Source: Vreelandella aquamarina
Lineage (GTDB): Bacteria; Pseudomonadota; Gammaproteobacteria; Pseudomonadales; Halomonadaceae
Assembly: GCF_020075495.1 (NCBI RefSeq)
Contig: NZ_JABYQT010000004.1
Location: 310,001-374,000, forward strand
Length of the DNA: 64,000 nt
Reading direction: 5' to 3'
Numbering within the stretch: the first letter of the stretch is position 1; every line of letters starts with the position of its first letter. The position numbers were made by a program, and so were the translations under genes. This document shows positions 1 to 8,012 of the stretch, piece by piece. The notes under the pieces are model-generated. The model worked only from the letters and a program-made list of their open reading frames with translations, did not search any database and was not told where the DNA came from.

Positions 1-183
1 CCGGTTTCCACCGAGGACATGCAGTCACCTGCCTATCAGCCGGGCATCAGCTGCCCGCACTGTATCGATTCGCTACCCGAGAAGACCCGCGCCGCCGCCC
101 GCGAGCGCCAGCGTCAGATCGAGCTTGCCAAGGCGCGCGGCGAGCCGCATCCCCTGGGTTATAACCATCGCGAAAAAGCCTGA
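1..183 (+). CDS. trhO: tRNA uridine(34) hydroxylase TrhO (rhodanese family), C-terminal end only
   Basis: Frame 1 is open from the window edge to TGA at 181-183 and gives 60 residues. The pattern SCPHC, then [16 protein letters not shown], is the cysteine-containing C-terminal tail typical of the long rhodanese-like YceA/TrhO proteins, which hydroxylate U34 of certain tRNAs using a catalytic cysteine in the rhodanese domain. That domain lies outside the window, so the assignment rests on the tail alone. The gene ends just before a strong hairpin. Confidence 0.75.
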   Translation, partial: PVSTEDMQSPAYQPGISCPHCIDSLPEKTRAAARERQRQIELAKARGEPHPLGYNHREKA

Positions 184-212
184 TACGCTCGCCCTGAGCG
201 TTTGAACAGATA

Positions 213-238
213 CCGGCGGCCACACCCGTGGCCGCCGG
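213..238 (+). terminator. GC-rich hairpin after trhO
   Basis: A perfect 11-bp stem (213-223 against 228-238) with a 4-base loop lies 30 bases after the trhO stop. No T-tract follows, so it may be a weak terminator or an mRNA 3'-end stabiliser rather than a full intrinsic terminator. Confidence 0.45.
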
Positions 239-354
239 GGGCACTGATTCCCTTTCCTTAAGCATTCTGCATTCGTGGAATTCGTTTCCGTAAACGCGAC
301 AGCGCCCTGGTGGCGCGTTATCCTGTGGGTTTTGTGCCTTCAGGAGAGAGCAGG

Positions 355-1176
355 GTGAGTGAAGCCAAGCGTAGAACGGTCGGGCGTCCGGCCAGTGCCG
401 CCAAGGCCGGTGGTGGTCATAGCCAGTCGCTGGTACGTGGTCTGACGCTACTGGAGTATCTGGCCGCGAGTCCGCGGGGGCTGGCCCTTTCCGAGGTGGC
501 CGAAAAGGCCGAGCTTGCACCTTCCACTACCCACCGCTTGCTGCAGGCGCTGCAGAGCCAGGGCTTTGTCACCCAGGAAAACGAGCAGGGGCTTTGGCGC
601 ATCGACGTCAAGACCTTTCGCATCGGCAACAGCTTCCTGGAAGCGCGTGACGTGGTGGCCAAGAGTCGTCCCTTCCTGCGTCGACTGACCGCGGAGACCG
701 GCGAAACTGCCAATCTGGGTATTCGCGACGGCGATACGGCGGTGTTTCTGGCCCAGCATGAATCGCCCCAGATGATGCGCATGATTACCCGCCTGGGTTC
801 CCGGGCGCCGTTGCACGCCTCCGGCGTGGGCAAGGCGCTGCTGGCGTGGATGCCCGCTGACGAGCGCGAGCGTTTCATGACCGGCGGTGAGCTGGCCCAG
901 GTGACGGAGAATACCCTGTGCCAGCCCGAGTCACTGGCCGCCGAAATGCAGCAGATCAGCCAGCAAGGGTTCGCCTGTGATCGCGAAGAGCATGCCATTG
1001 GCCTGCACTGCGTGGCGGCCTGCGTGTTCGATGAGCACGCTCTGCCGCTGGCGGCGATTTCGGTGTCAGGGCCCATGGCGCGCATTCCCGAGTCGCGCCT
1101 TCTGGCGCTCGGGGCGCAGGTGCGCCAGGTCGCCGATGAGATTACCGCCCAGTTGGGCGGCCAACTGCCGCGCTAG
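355..1176 (+). CDS. IclR-family transcriptional regulator (AllR-like)
   Basis: 273-residue DNA-binding regulator. An N-terminal winged helix-turn-helix (about residues 25-85, containing LAPSTTHRLLQALQSQGF) is followed by the IclR effector domain (about 95-265; signature motifs GETANLGIRDGD, LGSRAPLHASGVGKALLAW and DREEHAIGLHCVA). The effector half resembles the allantoin/glyoxylate repressor AllR, but no allantoin genes are nearby, so the ligand is unknown. I chose GTG at 355 because CAGGAGAG at 341-348 is well placed as ribosome binding site. An in-frame GTG at 310 would add 15 untypical residues. The gene for the next protein starts 14 bases after the stop, suggesting co-transcription. Confidence 0.88.
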   Translation: MSEAKRRTVGRPASAAKAGGGHSQSLVRGLTLLEYLAASPRGLALSEVAEKAELAPSTTHRLLQALQSQGFVTQENEQGLWRIDVKTFRIGNSFLEARDVVAKSRPFLRRLTAETGETANLGIRDGDTAVFLAQHESPQMMRMITRLGSRAPLHASGVGKALLAWMPADERERFMTGGELAQVTENTLCQPESLAAEMQQISQQGFACDREEHAIGLHCVAACVFDEHALPLAAISVSGPMARIPESRLLALGAQVRQVADEITAQLGGQLPR

Positions 1177-1190
1177 ACGCGCAGCCGCTC

Positions 1191-1625
1191 ATGCTGAGCC
1201 TTTTCCTTGTCGCCTTCGCCAGCGCCACGTTGCTGCCCGGCGGCTCCGAGGTATGGCTTGCCAGGCTCTGGTGTCTGGGGGAGCCAGCTTTCGTGCTCTG
1301 GTGGGTCGCCACCGCAGGCAATACCTTGGGCAGCCTGGTCAATGTGGCCATGGGCCGCTATGCGCGCCAGTTTCAGCACCGGCGCTGGTTTCCGGCCTCG
1401 CCTGCCAGCCTTGCCCGGGCAGAGCGCTGGTACCACAAGCTGGGGGAGGCGAGCCTGCTGCTCTCCTGGGTGCCCATCATCGGCGACCCGCTGACGGTAC
1501 TGGCCGGGCTGTTTCGCCTGCCCTGGTGGCGCGCTGTGCTGTGGATCGTGATGGCCAAGGGCGTACGCTACGCCGTGGTGCTGGGCCTGGCGCACCGCTT
1601 TTTGCTGCCGCTCTGCCAAGCCTGA
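1191..1625 (+). CDS. YqaA/DedA-family inner membrane protein
   Basis: 144 residues with four hydrophobic segments. The motif GNTLGSLVNVAMGRYA near residue 45, then RWYHKLGEASLLLSWVPIIGDPLTVLAGLFR, is the VTT/SNARE-associated core of the YqaA branch of the DedA superfamily. Members are small inner-membrane proteins; the wider superfamily includes lipid scramblases and proteins needed for membrane homeostasis, but YqaA itself has no settled role. The short gap to the IclR gene suggests a shared transcript. No clear ribosome binding site is visible before the ATG, so translation may depend on coupling. Confidence 0.8.
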   Translation: MLSLFLVAFASATLLPGGSEVWLARLWCLGEPAFVLWWVATAGNTLGSLVNVAMGRYARQFQHRRWFPASPASLARAERWYHKLGEASLLLSWVPIIGDPLTVLAGLFRLPWWRAVLWIVMAKGVRYAVVLGLAHRFLLPLCQA

Positions 1626-1729
1626 TGCTCCCCGTCCGCAAGCTCTCATGACGTTGAACTTACTGCCAGACCTCGCTTATGTGCGCATGTTACCCTGTGC
1701 GGCTTTATCGGCTGGCAATCAGCCTGGCG

Positions 1730-1751
1730 CGATATGTCGGTCGACATATCG
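1730..1751. promoter_or_regulatory. 22-bp perfect palindrome upstream of the MscS gene
   Basis: CGATATGTCG, 2-base spacer, CGACATATCG: two perfect 10-base half-sites centred 76 bases before the MscS start. Size and symmetry fit an operator for a dimeric regulator. The core resembles no operator I can name with confidence. Confidence 0.45.
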
Positions 1752-1815
1752 ATTTGCATAAAGCGGGCCAGCCGTTAGATTTAAGAAAGCATTTATCAAA
1801 TATGGAGGTTAAGGT

Positions 1816-4209
1816 GTGACGCCACTACGATTACTACCCTGGCTGGGTGTCTGGATGATGGCGCTGCTGGCACTGCTTGCAACGCCTGCACTGGCCCAGA
1901 CAACGCTCAGCGCTGAAAGCGAAGCGCCTGCAGCCTCACCGGCAGAACAAGCGCCTTCCTACGAGGCGCTTGCCGAGCTGCTCGAAAACGATCAGTCGCG
2001 GCAGGAACTCATCGACCTGCTGCGCAACCAGGCTTCTGCGTTGCCGGCAGGCCTGGAAGCACAGTTATCTCCCGAGGCGGCGGCGCAGGGCGGCAACGTA
2101 GCGCCTGAAGATGTATCACTTCCCCGCCAGCTTGCCGAGTTTACCAGCCGGATAGTGACCGATATCGGCCAGCAGGTCGAACAGGCGTTCTCGATCGTCG
2201 GCGACCTCTTTACCGGGCAGGGGACCGGCTCATTTGATTCTGCCGCGTTTATACAGGCAGCGATTAACCTTGGCATCGTCATTCTGGCTACCTTTGCGCT
2301 GTTTTTCGCGCTGCGCCGGTTGGGCAAATCGGCGTTTGCCAAGGTAAGTCGCTGGTCGCTGAACGGCACCGGCCTGACCCCGGTACTGCGGCTTGTCATA
2401 AGCGTGGCCATTGCCGCGGTGATCGATTTTCTGCTGGTGGGGCTTGCCTACGTTGGCGGTAACCTGGTGGCCACCTTTGCCGTTGGTGAAACTGGCGAGC
2501 TTTCCACCCGCGCCTCGCTGTTCTTGAACGCGTTTCTGATCATCGAGCTGTTCAAGGCGGTCATGCGCATGCTGTTCTCCTCCAAGTACGAGGGACTGCG
2601 CCTGCTGCCGATTTCCGCCCATGAAGCCTCCTACTGGAACCGCTGGCTTGCCCGGCTGATCGGCATGGTCGGGTACGGCCTGATGGTGGCCGTGCCGCTG
2701 GTCAATTTCTACCTGGGCGCGGCGCTGGGGCAGGCGGTGGGTACCGTGATCATGATCATCGCGTTCATCTACGCCGTGGCCGTGGTGCTGAAAAATCGTG
2801 TGCGCCTGCGCAGCAACATGAATGCGCTCGCGGCCAACAGCACCATGACTGCCAGCCGCGTATCGATGCAGCTGTTTGCGCGCACCTGGCACCTGTTTGC
2901 GCTGCTGTACTTCCTGGTAGTGTTCGTGCTCACACTGACGCGTCCGGGGGATGCGCTGCCGTTCGTGCTGTTTGCGACCCTGAAGACACTCGCCGCCGTG
3001 GTGATCGGGATACTGGCGTCCACCTTCCTGACCCAGACCATCGGCCGGCGTATTCAGCTTTCCGACGACTTGCGGCGCAAGCTGCCGATGCTCGAGCACC
3101 GCCTGAACAGCTACGTGCCCAATGCACTGCGCGTGCTGCGAACGGTGATTCTGGTGGCCGTCATCATGGTCATTCTGGATGCCTGGGGTGCTTTCAATCT
3201 GGCGGGCTGGTATGCCTCCGAGCGTGGTGCACACATCGTGGGCAACCTGATCAGCGTGGCGGTGATCCTGATCGTTTCGCTGGGCGTCTGGCTGGCGCTG
3301 GCCAGTCTGATCGAGCACAAGCTCAACCCGGAAACCGGTACGGGGGAGCCTTCAGCGCGCGCCAAGACGCTGCTGAGCCTGTTCCGTAATGCCTTGGCCA
3401 TTGCCATGGTGACCATTACCGGCATGATCGTGCTCTCCGAGATCGGCATCAATATCGGGCCGCTGATCGCCGGTGCCGGGGTGCTGGGTCTGGCAATTGG
3501 TTTCGGTGCCCAGAAGCTGGTGCAGGACGTGATTACCGGTGTCTTCATCCAGATCGAAAATGCCATGAACACCGGAGACGTCGTCACCGTAGGCGGCATT
3601 ACCGGCACCGCCGAGCGGCTGAGCATTCGCTCGGTGGCCATTCGCGATCTGTCGGGTACCTACCATATCGTGCCGTTCTCGAGCGTGGACACCGTGTCCA
3701 ACTACATGCGTGAATACGGCAATCACGTGGGCGAGTACGGTATTGCCTACCGTGAGAACATCGATGATGCGATCGCTCAGCTCCAGCTGGCCTTCGAAGA
3801 TCTGCGCGCCAGCGAAGAGCATGGCTTCAAGATACTGGCGGATCTGACCGTGGCAGGCGTGACCGCGCTTGCCGACAGCTCGGTGAATATCCGTGTGGTC
3901 ATCAAGACCACGCCGGGCGATCAGTGGGGCGTAGGCCGTGCCTACAACCGTCTGGTGAAGATGCGCTTCGACGACGCCGGTATCGAGATTCCGTTCCCGC
4001 ATACCACGCTCTACTTCGGCCAGGACAAGTCAGGTTCGGCGCCGCCCGCCAACCTGCGTGTCATGCAGCAGGCGTTCACCATCGACGGCAGCCCGGCCGG
4101 GCAACCCAAGTCGGGTGATGTGATCGAGGATGATCGCTACAACCCACGCAGGGAGAGTGCCAAGGCTGAAAACCCCGAGCATCACAAGCCAGATGACGAG
4201 GACGTATAG
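1816..4209 (+). CDS. Large MscS-family mechanosensitive channel (YbiO-like)
   Basis: 797-residue inner-membrane channel that should open under membrane tension to release solutes on osmotic downshift. A cleavable signal peptide (residues 1-27, ending TPALAQ) is followed by a periplasmic segment, about ten membrane helices, and a C-terminal MscS domain. The pore helix reads GPLIAGAGVLGLAIGFGAQKLVQD (about 548-571) and the beta domain begins with GDVVTVGGITGTAERLSIR. Architecture and motifs match the moderate-conductance YbiO channel (741 residues in E. coli). The GTG start has GGAGG at 1804-1808. A strong terminator follows. Such channels are especially relevant to organisms living at varying salinity. 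Confidence 0.88.
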   Translation: MTPLRLLPWLGVWMMALLALLATPALAQTTLSAESEAPAASPAEQAPSYEALAELLENDQSRQELIDLLRNQASALPAGLEAQLSPEAAAQGGNVAPEDVSLPRQLAEFTSRIVTDIGQQVEQAFSIVGDLFTGQGTGSFDSAAFIQAAINLGIVILATFALFFALRRLGKSAFAKVSRWSLNGTGLTPVLRLVISVAIAAVIDFLLVGLAYVGGNLVATFAVGETGELSTRASLFLNAFLIIELFKAVMRMLFSSKYEGLRLLPISAHEASYWNRWLARLIGMVGYGLMVAVPLVNFYLGAALGQAVGTVIMIIAFIYAVAVVLKNRVRLRSNMNALAANSTMTASRVSMQLFARTWHLFALLYFLVVFVLTLTRPGDALPFVLFATLKTLAAVVIGILASTFLTQTIGRRIQLSDDLRRKLPMLEHRLNSYVPNALRVLRTVILVAVIMVILDAWGAFNLAGWYASERGAHIVGNLISVAVILIVSLGVWLALASLIEHKLNPETGTGEPSARAKTLLSLFRNALAIAMVTITGMIVLSEIGINIGPLIAGAGVLGLAIGFGAQKLVQDVITGVFIQIENAMNTGDVVTVGGITGTAERLSIRSVAIRDLSGTYHIVPFSSVDTVSNYMREYGNHVGEYGIAYRENIDDAIAQLQLAFEDLRASEEHGFKILADLTVAGVTALADSSVNIRVVIKTTPGDQWGVGRAYNRLVKMRFDDAGIEIPFPHTTLYFGQDKSGSAPPANLRVMQQAFTIDGSPAGQPKSGDVIEDDRYNPRRESAKAENPEHHKPDDEDV

Positions 4210-4239
4210 CCCGCACGCCCTGTGTGAGGATAAGCAGGC

Positions 4240-4271
4240 GAGGCCACCTTCGGGTGGCCTCTTGCGTTTTT
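4240..4271 (+). terminator. Intrinsic terminator after the MscS gene
   Basis: Nine-base-pair stem GAGGCCACC / GGTGGCCTC with loop TTCG, followed by TTGCGTTTTTT. It lies between convergent genes; the minus-strand folM-like gene ends at 4281. Confidence 0.85.
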
Positions 4272-4280
4272 TGGCGTGTA

Positions 4281-5027
4281 TCAGGCGGAGTAATTTTCCG
4301 AATGCCGGCCTTCCAGAAGGATCGACTCGCCGCCATCCACGAACAGCACCTGCCCGGTCACGAAATCGTTATCCAGCAGGTAGTGCAGGGCGCGTACCAG
4401 GTGCGCGGGCGTGCCTTGGCGATGAAGCGGAATGCCCTCCAGGCGCCAGGCGATATAGTCAGGCGAGCGTTGCGAAGTAGGCAGTACCACGCCGGGGGCG
4501 ATGCCGTTTACCCGAACGTGCGGAGCAAATTCCAGCGCCGCCATCTGAGTCACTTCCACCAACCCTTTCTTGGACAGCAGATACGCTGCATAAGGGTACT
4601 GATGGTAGGCAACCTTGTTGTCGATGATATTGATCACGCAGCCTTTTCCCACGCGTTTGGCAAAGTGCTGGGTCAACAGTAGCGGGGTGAACAGGTTGAC
4701 CCGAAACTGCGCCTCCAGCATGGCGAGATCGGTGCGGGCAAGCGGCGCCGCCTGATAGGCGGAGGCGCTATTGATCAGTACGTTCAGGCGAGGAAAGCGC
4801 TGCCAGACTGCGTCAATCAGCGCGTCCAGCGGGTCGTGCAGAAAGTCGCTGGTGAATATTTCGCACGCCTGGCCTTTGGCACGAATAACACGTGTGACCT
4901 CCTCGGCTTCACCGCGCGAGCGGTTGACGTGCAGGGCGATATCGTACCCGGCGTCTGCCAGCGATTCGGCAAAGAAGCGCCCCAGCCGGGTGGCCCCACC
5001 GGTAATTAATGCAGCATAAGGTTCCAT
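4281..5027 (-). CDS. folM: SDR-family pteridine (dihydromonapterin) reductase, FolM-like
   Basis: 248-residue short-chain dehydrogenase. The Rossmann motif near the N-terminus is TGGATRLGRFFAE (TGGAxRxG), and the NADPH-preferring HVNRSRGEAEE follows. The catalytic Ser is replaced by Asp in INIIDNKVA, with the Tyr/Lys pair in YAAYLLSKKG. Asp in place of Ser is the mark of pteridine reductases (PTR1, FolM), which reduce dihydropteridines such as dihydromonapterin or dihydrofolate with NADPH. The divergent neighbour is a folK-like pteridine pyrophosphokinase, which supports a role in pterin/folate metabolism. The start ATG has AGGGAC upstream. Confidence 0.85.
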   Translation of the reverse strand: MEPYAALITGGATRLGRFFAESLADAGYDIALHVNRSRGEAEEVTRVIRAKGQACEIFTSDFLHDPLDALIDAVWQRFPRLNVLINSASAYQAAPLARTDLAMLEAQFRVNLFTPLLLTQHFAKRVGKGCVINIIDNKVAYHQYPYAAYLLSKKGLVEVTQMAALEFAPHVRVNGIAPGVVLPTSQRSPDYIAWRLEGIPLHRQGTPAHLVRALHYLLDNDFVTGQVLFVDGGESILLEGRHSENYSA

Positions 5028-5187
5028 GCTATGTCCCTGTAATTATTGGTTATAAATCGAGTGCATAACCTGGGCGTCGAGGATCTTTCGATTGGCTACT
5101 TGCACACTGAAAGCGTAGCGCTAGTCTGAAACAGGAGCATTACGGTTCTTATGAATTCTTTGGATTGTGCTGAGCCAGGTCACGGCT

Positions 5188-5631
5188 ATGTCATCGAAAG
5201 CATTGCAACTGGAACAAAAAGCTCCCCTGCATGAGTGCCTGATTTCCATTGGCTCGAACATCGAGCCCGAGCGCCATTTCGCCCAGGCGTTTATACTGCT
5301 GGGAAGCGAGTGTGAATTGATCGCCCACTCCCAGGCGATCTCCACGCCGCCGGTCGGTTTTCTGGATCAACCGGATTTTCTCAATGCGGCACTGCTGGTA
5401 CGCACGCCGCTTGACCATGCAACGTTTCGCGCTTATCTGAAGGCGGTCGAGAATCGGCTGGGGCGCGTGCGCGGACCCAACAAGTCGGGACCGCGCACCA
5501 TGGACCTGGATATCGTGGCCTGGGACAGCGAACTGCTCGACCCGAGCTACTTTACCTACGACTACGTTCGCCGACCCGTGGATGAAGTGCTGGCCGCCAG
5601 CGGGCGCTCCCTGTGGCGGAAAAAGAATTAA
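5188..5631 (+). CDS. folK: 2-amino-4-hydroxy-6-hydroxymethyldihydropteridine pyrophosphokinase (FolK-like)
   Basis: 147-residue HPPK-family protein that would transfer pyrophosphate from ATP to 6-hydroxymethyl-dihydropterin in folate synthesis. The family signature is clear: CLISIGSNIEPERHF at the start, then ENRLGRVR and KSGPRTMDLDIV, which hold the metal- and ATP-binding residues. At about 147 residues it is slightly shorter than typical FolK, with an abbreviated C-terminus. I chose ATG 5188 (AGGT about 10 bases upstream); an in-frame GTG at 5167 lacks a ribosome binding site. It is divergent from the folM-like gene, so the 160-base gap should carry both promoters. It may be a second copy beside a canonical folK elsewhere. 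Confidence 0.82.
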   Translation: MSSKALQLEQKAPLHECLISIGSNIEPERHFAQAFILLGSECELIAHSQAISTPPVGFLDQPDFLNAALLVRTPLDHATFRAYLKAVENRLGRVRGPNKSGPRTMDLDIVAWDSELLDPSYFTYDYVRRPVDEVLAASGRSLWRKKN

Positions 5632-5684
5632 ATATCTTTCTCTACAGGCCGATAATTTGAACATCTTCCCCCCTGACCCTTATT

Positions 5685-5714
5685 CCATTAGCGCCTGACC
5701 CATTAACGCCTGCC
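5685..5714 (+). repeat. 15-bp imperfect tandem duplication upstream of flagellin
   Basis: CCATTAGCGCCTGAC followed directly by CCATTAACGCCTGCC, 13 of 15 identical. It lies 28 bases before the flagellin start. Confidence 0.6.
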
Positions 5715-5742
5715 GGTAAGACATGCCAGCCGAGGATGCGGA

Positions 5743-6561
5743 TTGTTTAGCCTGAACACCAACGTCACCTCGCTGCTGGTGCAGAACAACCTGCGTACCA
5801 GCCAGCAGATGATGCAGACCTCCATGCAGCGGCTCTCGTCGGGGCTGCGGATCAACAGCGCCAAGGACGACCCGGCGGGCCAGGCCATTGCCAATCGCAT
5901 GGGCGCCCAGATTCGCGGCATGCAGCAGGCGGCTCGCAACACCAATGACGGGATTTCCCTGGTGCAGACCGCCGAGGGCGGGCTCAACCAGATCAACGAC
6001 AACCTCCAGCGCATCCGCGAACTCAGCGTGCAGGCGAGTAGCGATACCTACTCGGCCCAGGACAAGCGCTCGATCCAGGACGAGATCGACCAGCGCCTGG
6101 AGGAGATCGACCGCATCGCCGGGCAGAGCAGTTTCAACGGCATCAAGATGCTGAACGGGGCGCGAGAACTCGCCATTCAGGTGGGCGCCAACGCCGGTGA
6201 CACCATCAACGTGCGCATGGTGGCAATGGACCGCCAGGCGCTCGGCCTCGACGGCTTCAGCGTGCTGGAAGGCTCGGCCACGGAAAAACCCATGGCGCTG
6301 CTCGATGAGGCCATCGGCAAGCTCGACCGGCAGCGCAGCTACTTTGGCGCCACGCAGAATCGCTTCGAGAGCGTGATCGAAGGACTCGACAATGCCGTCG
6401 TCAACCTCTCCAACGCCCAGTCGCGCATTCAGGACGCCGACTACGCCCGCGAGGTCTCTAACCTGGTTCGTGCCCAGATTCTCCAGCAGGCCGGCATCGC
6501 CATGCTCGCCCAGGTCAACCAGCAGCCACAAATGATCTTGCGGCTGCTCGAAGGGCTTTAG
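5743..6561 (+). CDS. Short flagellin, isolated from other flagellar genes
   Basis: 272-residue flagellin, the subunit of the flagellar filament. The N-terminal D0/D1 region (residues 1-140; SLNTNVTSLLVQNNLRTSQ, QRLSSGLRINSAKDDPAGQA) and the C-terminal D1/D0 region (about 195-272; SRIQDADYAREVSNLVRAQIL) are well kept. They are joined by only about 50 residues, so the variable surface domains D2/D3 are essentially absent. The start is TTG with GAGGA 6 bases upstream; no ATG is available in frame before an upstream stop. No chaperone, cap, hook or motor gene is nearby. The last residues (QQPQMILRLLEGL) are slightly longer than the usual leucine-arginine end, and a tandem duplication covers the stop. 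It may be a secondary or low-expressed filament subunit. Confidence 0.88.
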   Translation: MFSLNTNVTSLLVQNNLRTSQQMMQTSMQRLSSGLRINSAKDDPAGQAIANRMGAQIRGMQQAARNTNDGISLVQTAEGGLNQINDNLQRIRELSVQASSDTYSAQDKRSIQDEIDQRLEEIDRIAGQSSFNGIKMLNGARELAIQVGANAGDTINVRMVAMDRQALGLDGFSVLEGSATEKPMALLDEAIGKLDRQRSYFGATQNRFESVIEGLDNAVVNLSNAQSRIQDADYAREVSNLVRAQILQQAGIAMLAQVNQQPQMILRLLEGL

Positions 6562-6574
6562 CGAAGGGCTTTAG
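6549..6574 (+). repeat. 13-bp perfect tandem duplication over the flagellin stop codon
   Basis: CGAAGGGCTTTAG occurs twice in a row (6549-6561 and 6562-6574). The first copy contains the TAG stop codon. Confidence 0.8.
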
Positions 6575-6737
6575 ATAGCTACCAAGCGATACATTCCTTT
6601 TTTGCCGCCTTGATCCATCGTCTCGCCCCCGGCAGGCGCCAGATACGCCATCCATTCCAATACGGCATGGATTAGGCGTTTTTTTTCGTTTGTGATCTAC
6701 GTGCCTGATTTGCTTTGATAAGGCCATTCAAGCCGCC

Positions 6738-8012
6738 ATGACAGGAGACACAACGGCGATGGACCTTCCCCATGTAAGTGCTGCCCTGGGTGTCATGCAC
6801 CCGATCTGTGTTGCCCGCGGGCGCAATGCCGAAGTCTGGGATGAAGCAGGTCAGCGCTACATCGATTTCATTGGTGGCATCGGCGTGCTCAATCTCGGGC
6901 ACTGCCACCCGGCCGTGGTCGAAGCCGTCAAGGCTCAGGTAGATACCCTGATGCACTCGGCGTTCAACGCGGTGCCGCATCGCGGCTATCTGGCGGTCGT
7001 GGAGGCGCTGGACCAGTTCGTGCCGGTCTCCTACCCGCTCTCCTGCATGCTGACCAATAGTGGCGCCGAGGCGACCGAAAACGCGCTGAAAGTGGCCCGC
7101 GGTGTCACGGGCCGCCAGGCCGTGATCGCCTTCGATGACGCGTTTCACGGCCGTACGCTGGCGGCGCTGAACCTGAACGGCAAGGTCAAGCCGTATAAGT
7201 CCGGGCTTGGCGCCTTGCCGGGCCCGGTGTATCACCTTCCTTTCCCGAGTCGCGACAGTGGGGTGACGGCCGAGCAGGCACTGGCGGCGCTCGAGCGCCT
7301 ATTCGACGTCGAGATACCCGCCGATGAAGTAGCGTGCATGGTGGTCGAGCCCATTCAGGGCGAGGGCGGCTTTCGTCTGCTGTGCCCACGGTTTGCCCGG
7401 GCCATGCGCGATATCTGCAACCAGCACGGCATCGTGTTGATCTTCGACGAAATTCAGTCCGGGTTCGGGCGTAGCGGCAAGCGCTTCGGCTTTAGCCACC
7501 TGGGGGTCGAGCCCGATCTGTTGCTGATGGGCAAAAGTATCGCCTCGGGCCTGCCGCTGGCCGCACTTGCCGGGCGCGCGGCGCTGATGGACGCGCTTCC
7601 CAAGGGGGCGCTTGGCGGTACCTACTCGGGCAACGCCGTGGCCTGTGCCGCAGCCCTTGCCGTCATGGACGTCATGCAGGACGATATGCTGAGCACCTGG
7701 GGCGAGCGCCAGGAAGCGCTGATCGTCGAGGCGTATCAGGCATGGCAGGCGAGTGGCCGCTTTCCCATGCTGGGAGCCATGACCGGGGTCGGGGCCATGC
7801 GGGGGATCGTCTTCGAGGATACGCAGAGCGCCACTGGCGCTGAGCATCTCGCGGCGCTGCTGGCCGCCGGGCGCGAAGCCGGTGTGCTGCTGATGCCCAG
7901 CGGGCGTAAACGTAACGTTCTGCGCCTGCTGCCCCCCTTGACCACCGAGCCCGAGGTATTGAAAGAAGGGCTTGGCCTGATCGAGCAGGCGCTGGAGACG
8001 CTGCGCGCATGA
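6738..8012 (+). CDS. Class III PLP aminotransferase, probable 2-aminoadipate (or 4-aminobutyrate) aminotransferase
   Basis: 424-residue fold-type I, class III aminotransferase of the GabT group. Visible motifs are YIDFIGGIGVLNLGHCHP, NSGAEATENALKVAR (phosphate loop), the PLP-ring aspartate in IFDEIQSGFGRSG, and the Schiff-base lysine in LLLMGKSIASGLPL near residue 265. GabT-like sequence alone would suggest 4-aminobutyrate. However, the next two genes encode D-2-hydroxyglutarate dehydrogenase and 2-oxoadipate dioxygenase/decarboxylase, so 2-aminoadipate to 2-oxoadipate is the more coherent reaction, as for the GabT-like enzyme PP_4108 in Pseudomonas putida lysine catabolism. The stop overlaps the next start by 4 bases. 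An alternative in-frame ATG lies at 6759; neither start has an ideal ribosome binding site. Confidence 0.85.
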   Translation: MTGDTTAMDLPHVSAALGVMHPICVARGRNAEVWDEAGQRYIDFIGGIGVLNLGHCHPAVVEAVKAQVDTLMHSAFNAVPHRGYLAVVEALDQFVPVSYPLSCMLTNSGAEATENALKVARGVTGRQAVIAFDDAFHGRTLAALNLNGKVKPYKSGLGALPGPVYHLPFPSRDSGVTAEQALAALERLFDVEIPADEVACMVVEPIQGEGGFRLLCPRFARAMRDICNQHGIVLIFDEIQSGFGRSGKRFGFSHLGVEPDLLLMGKSIASGLPLAALAGRAALMDALPKGALGGTYSGNAVACAAALAVMDVMQDDMLSTWGERQEALIVEAYQAWQASGRFPMLGAMTGVGAMRGIVFEDTQSATGAEHLAALLAAGREAGVLLMPSGRKRNVLRLLPPLTTEPEVLKEGLGLIEQALETLRA

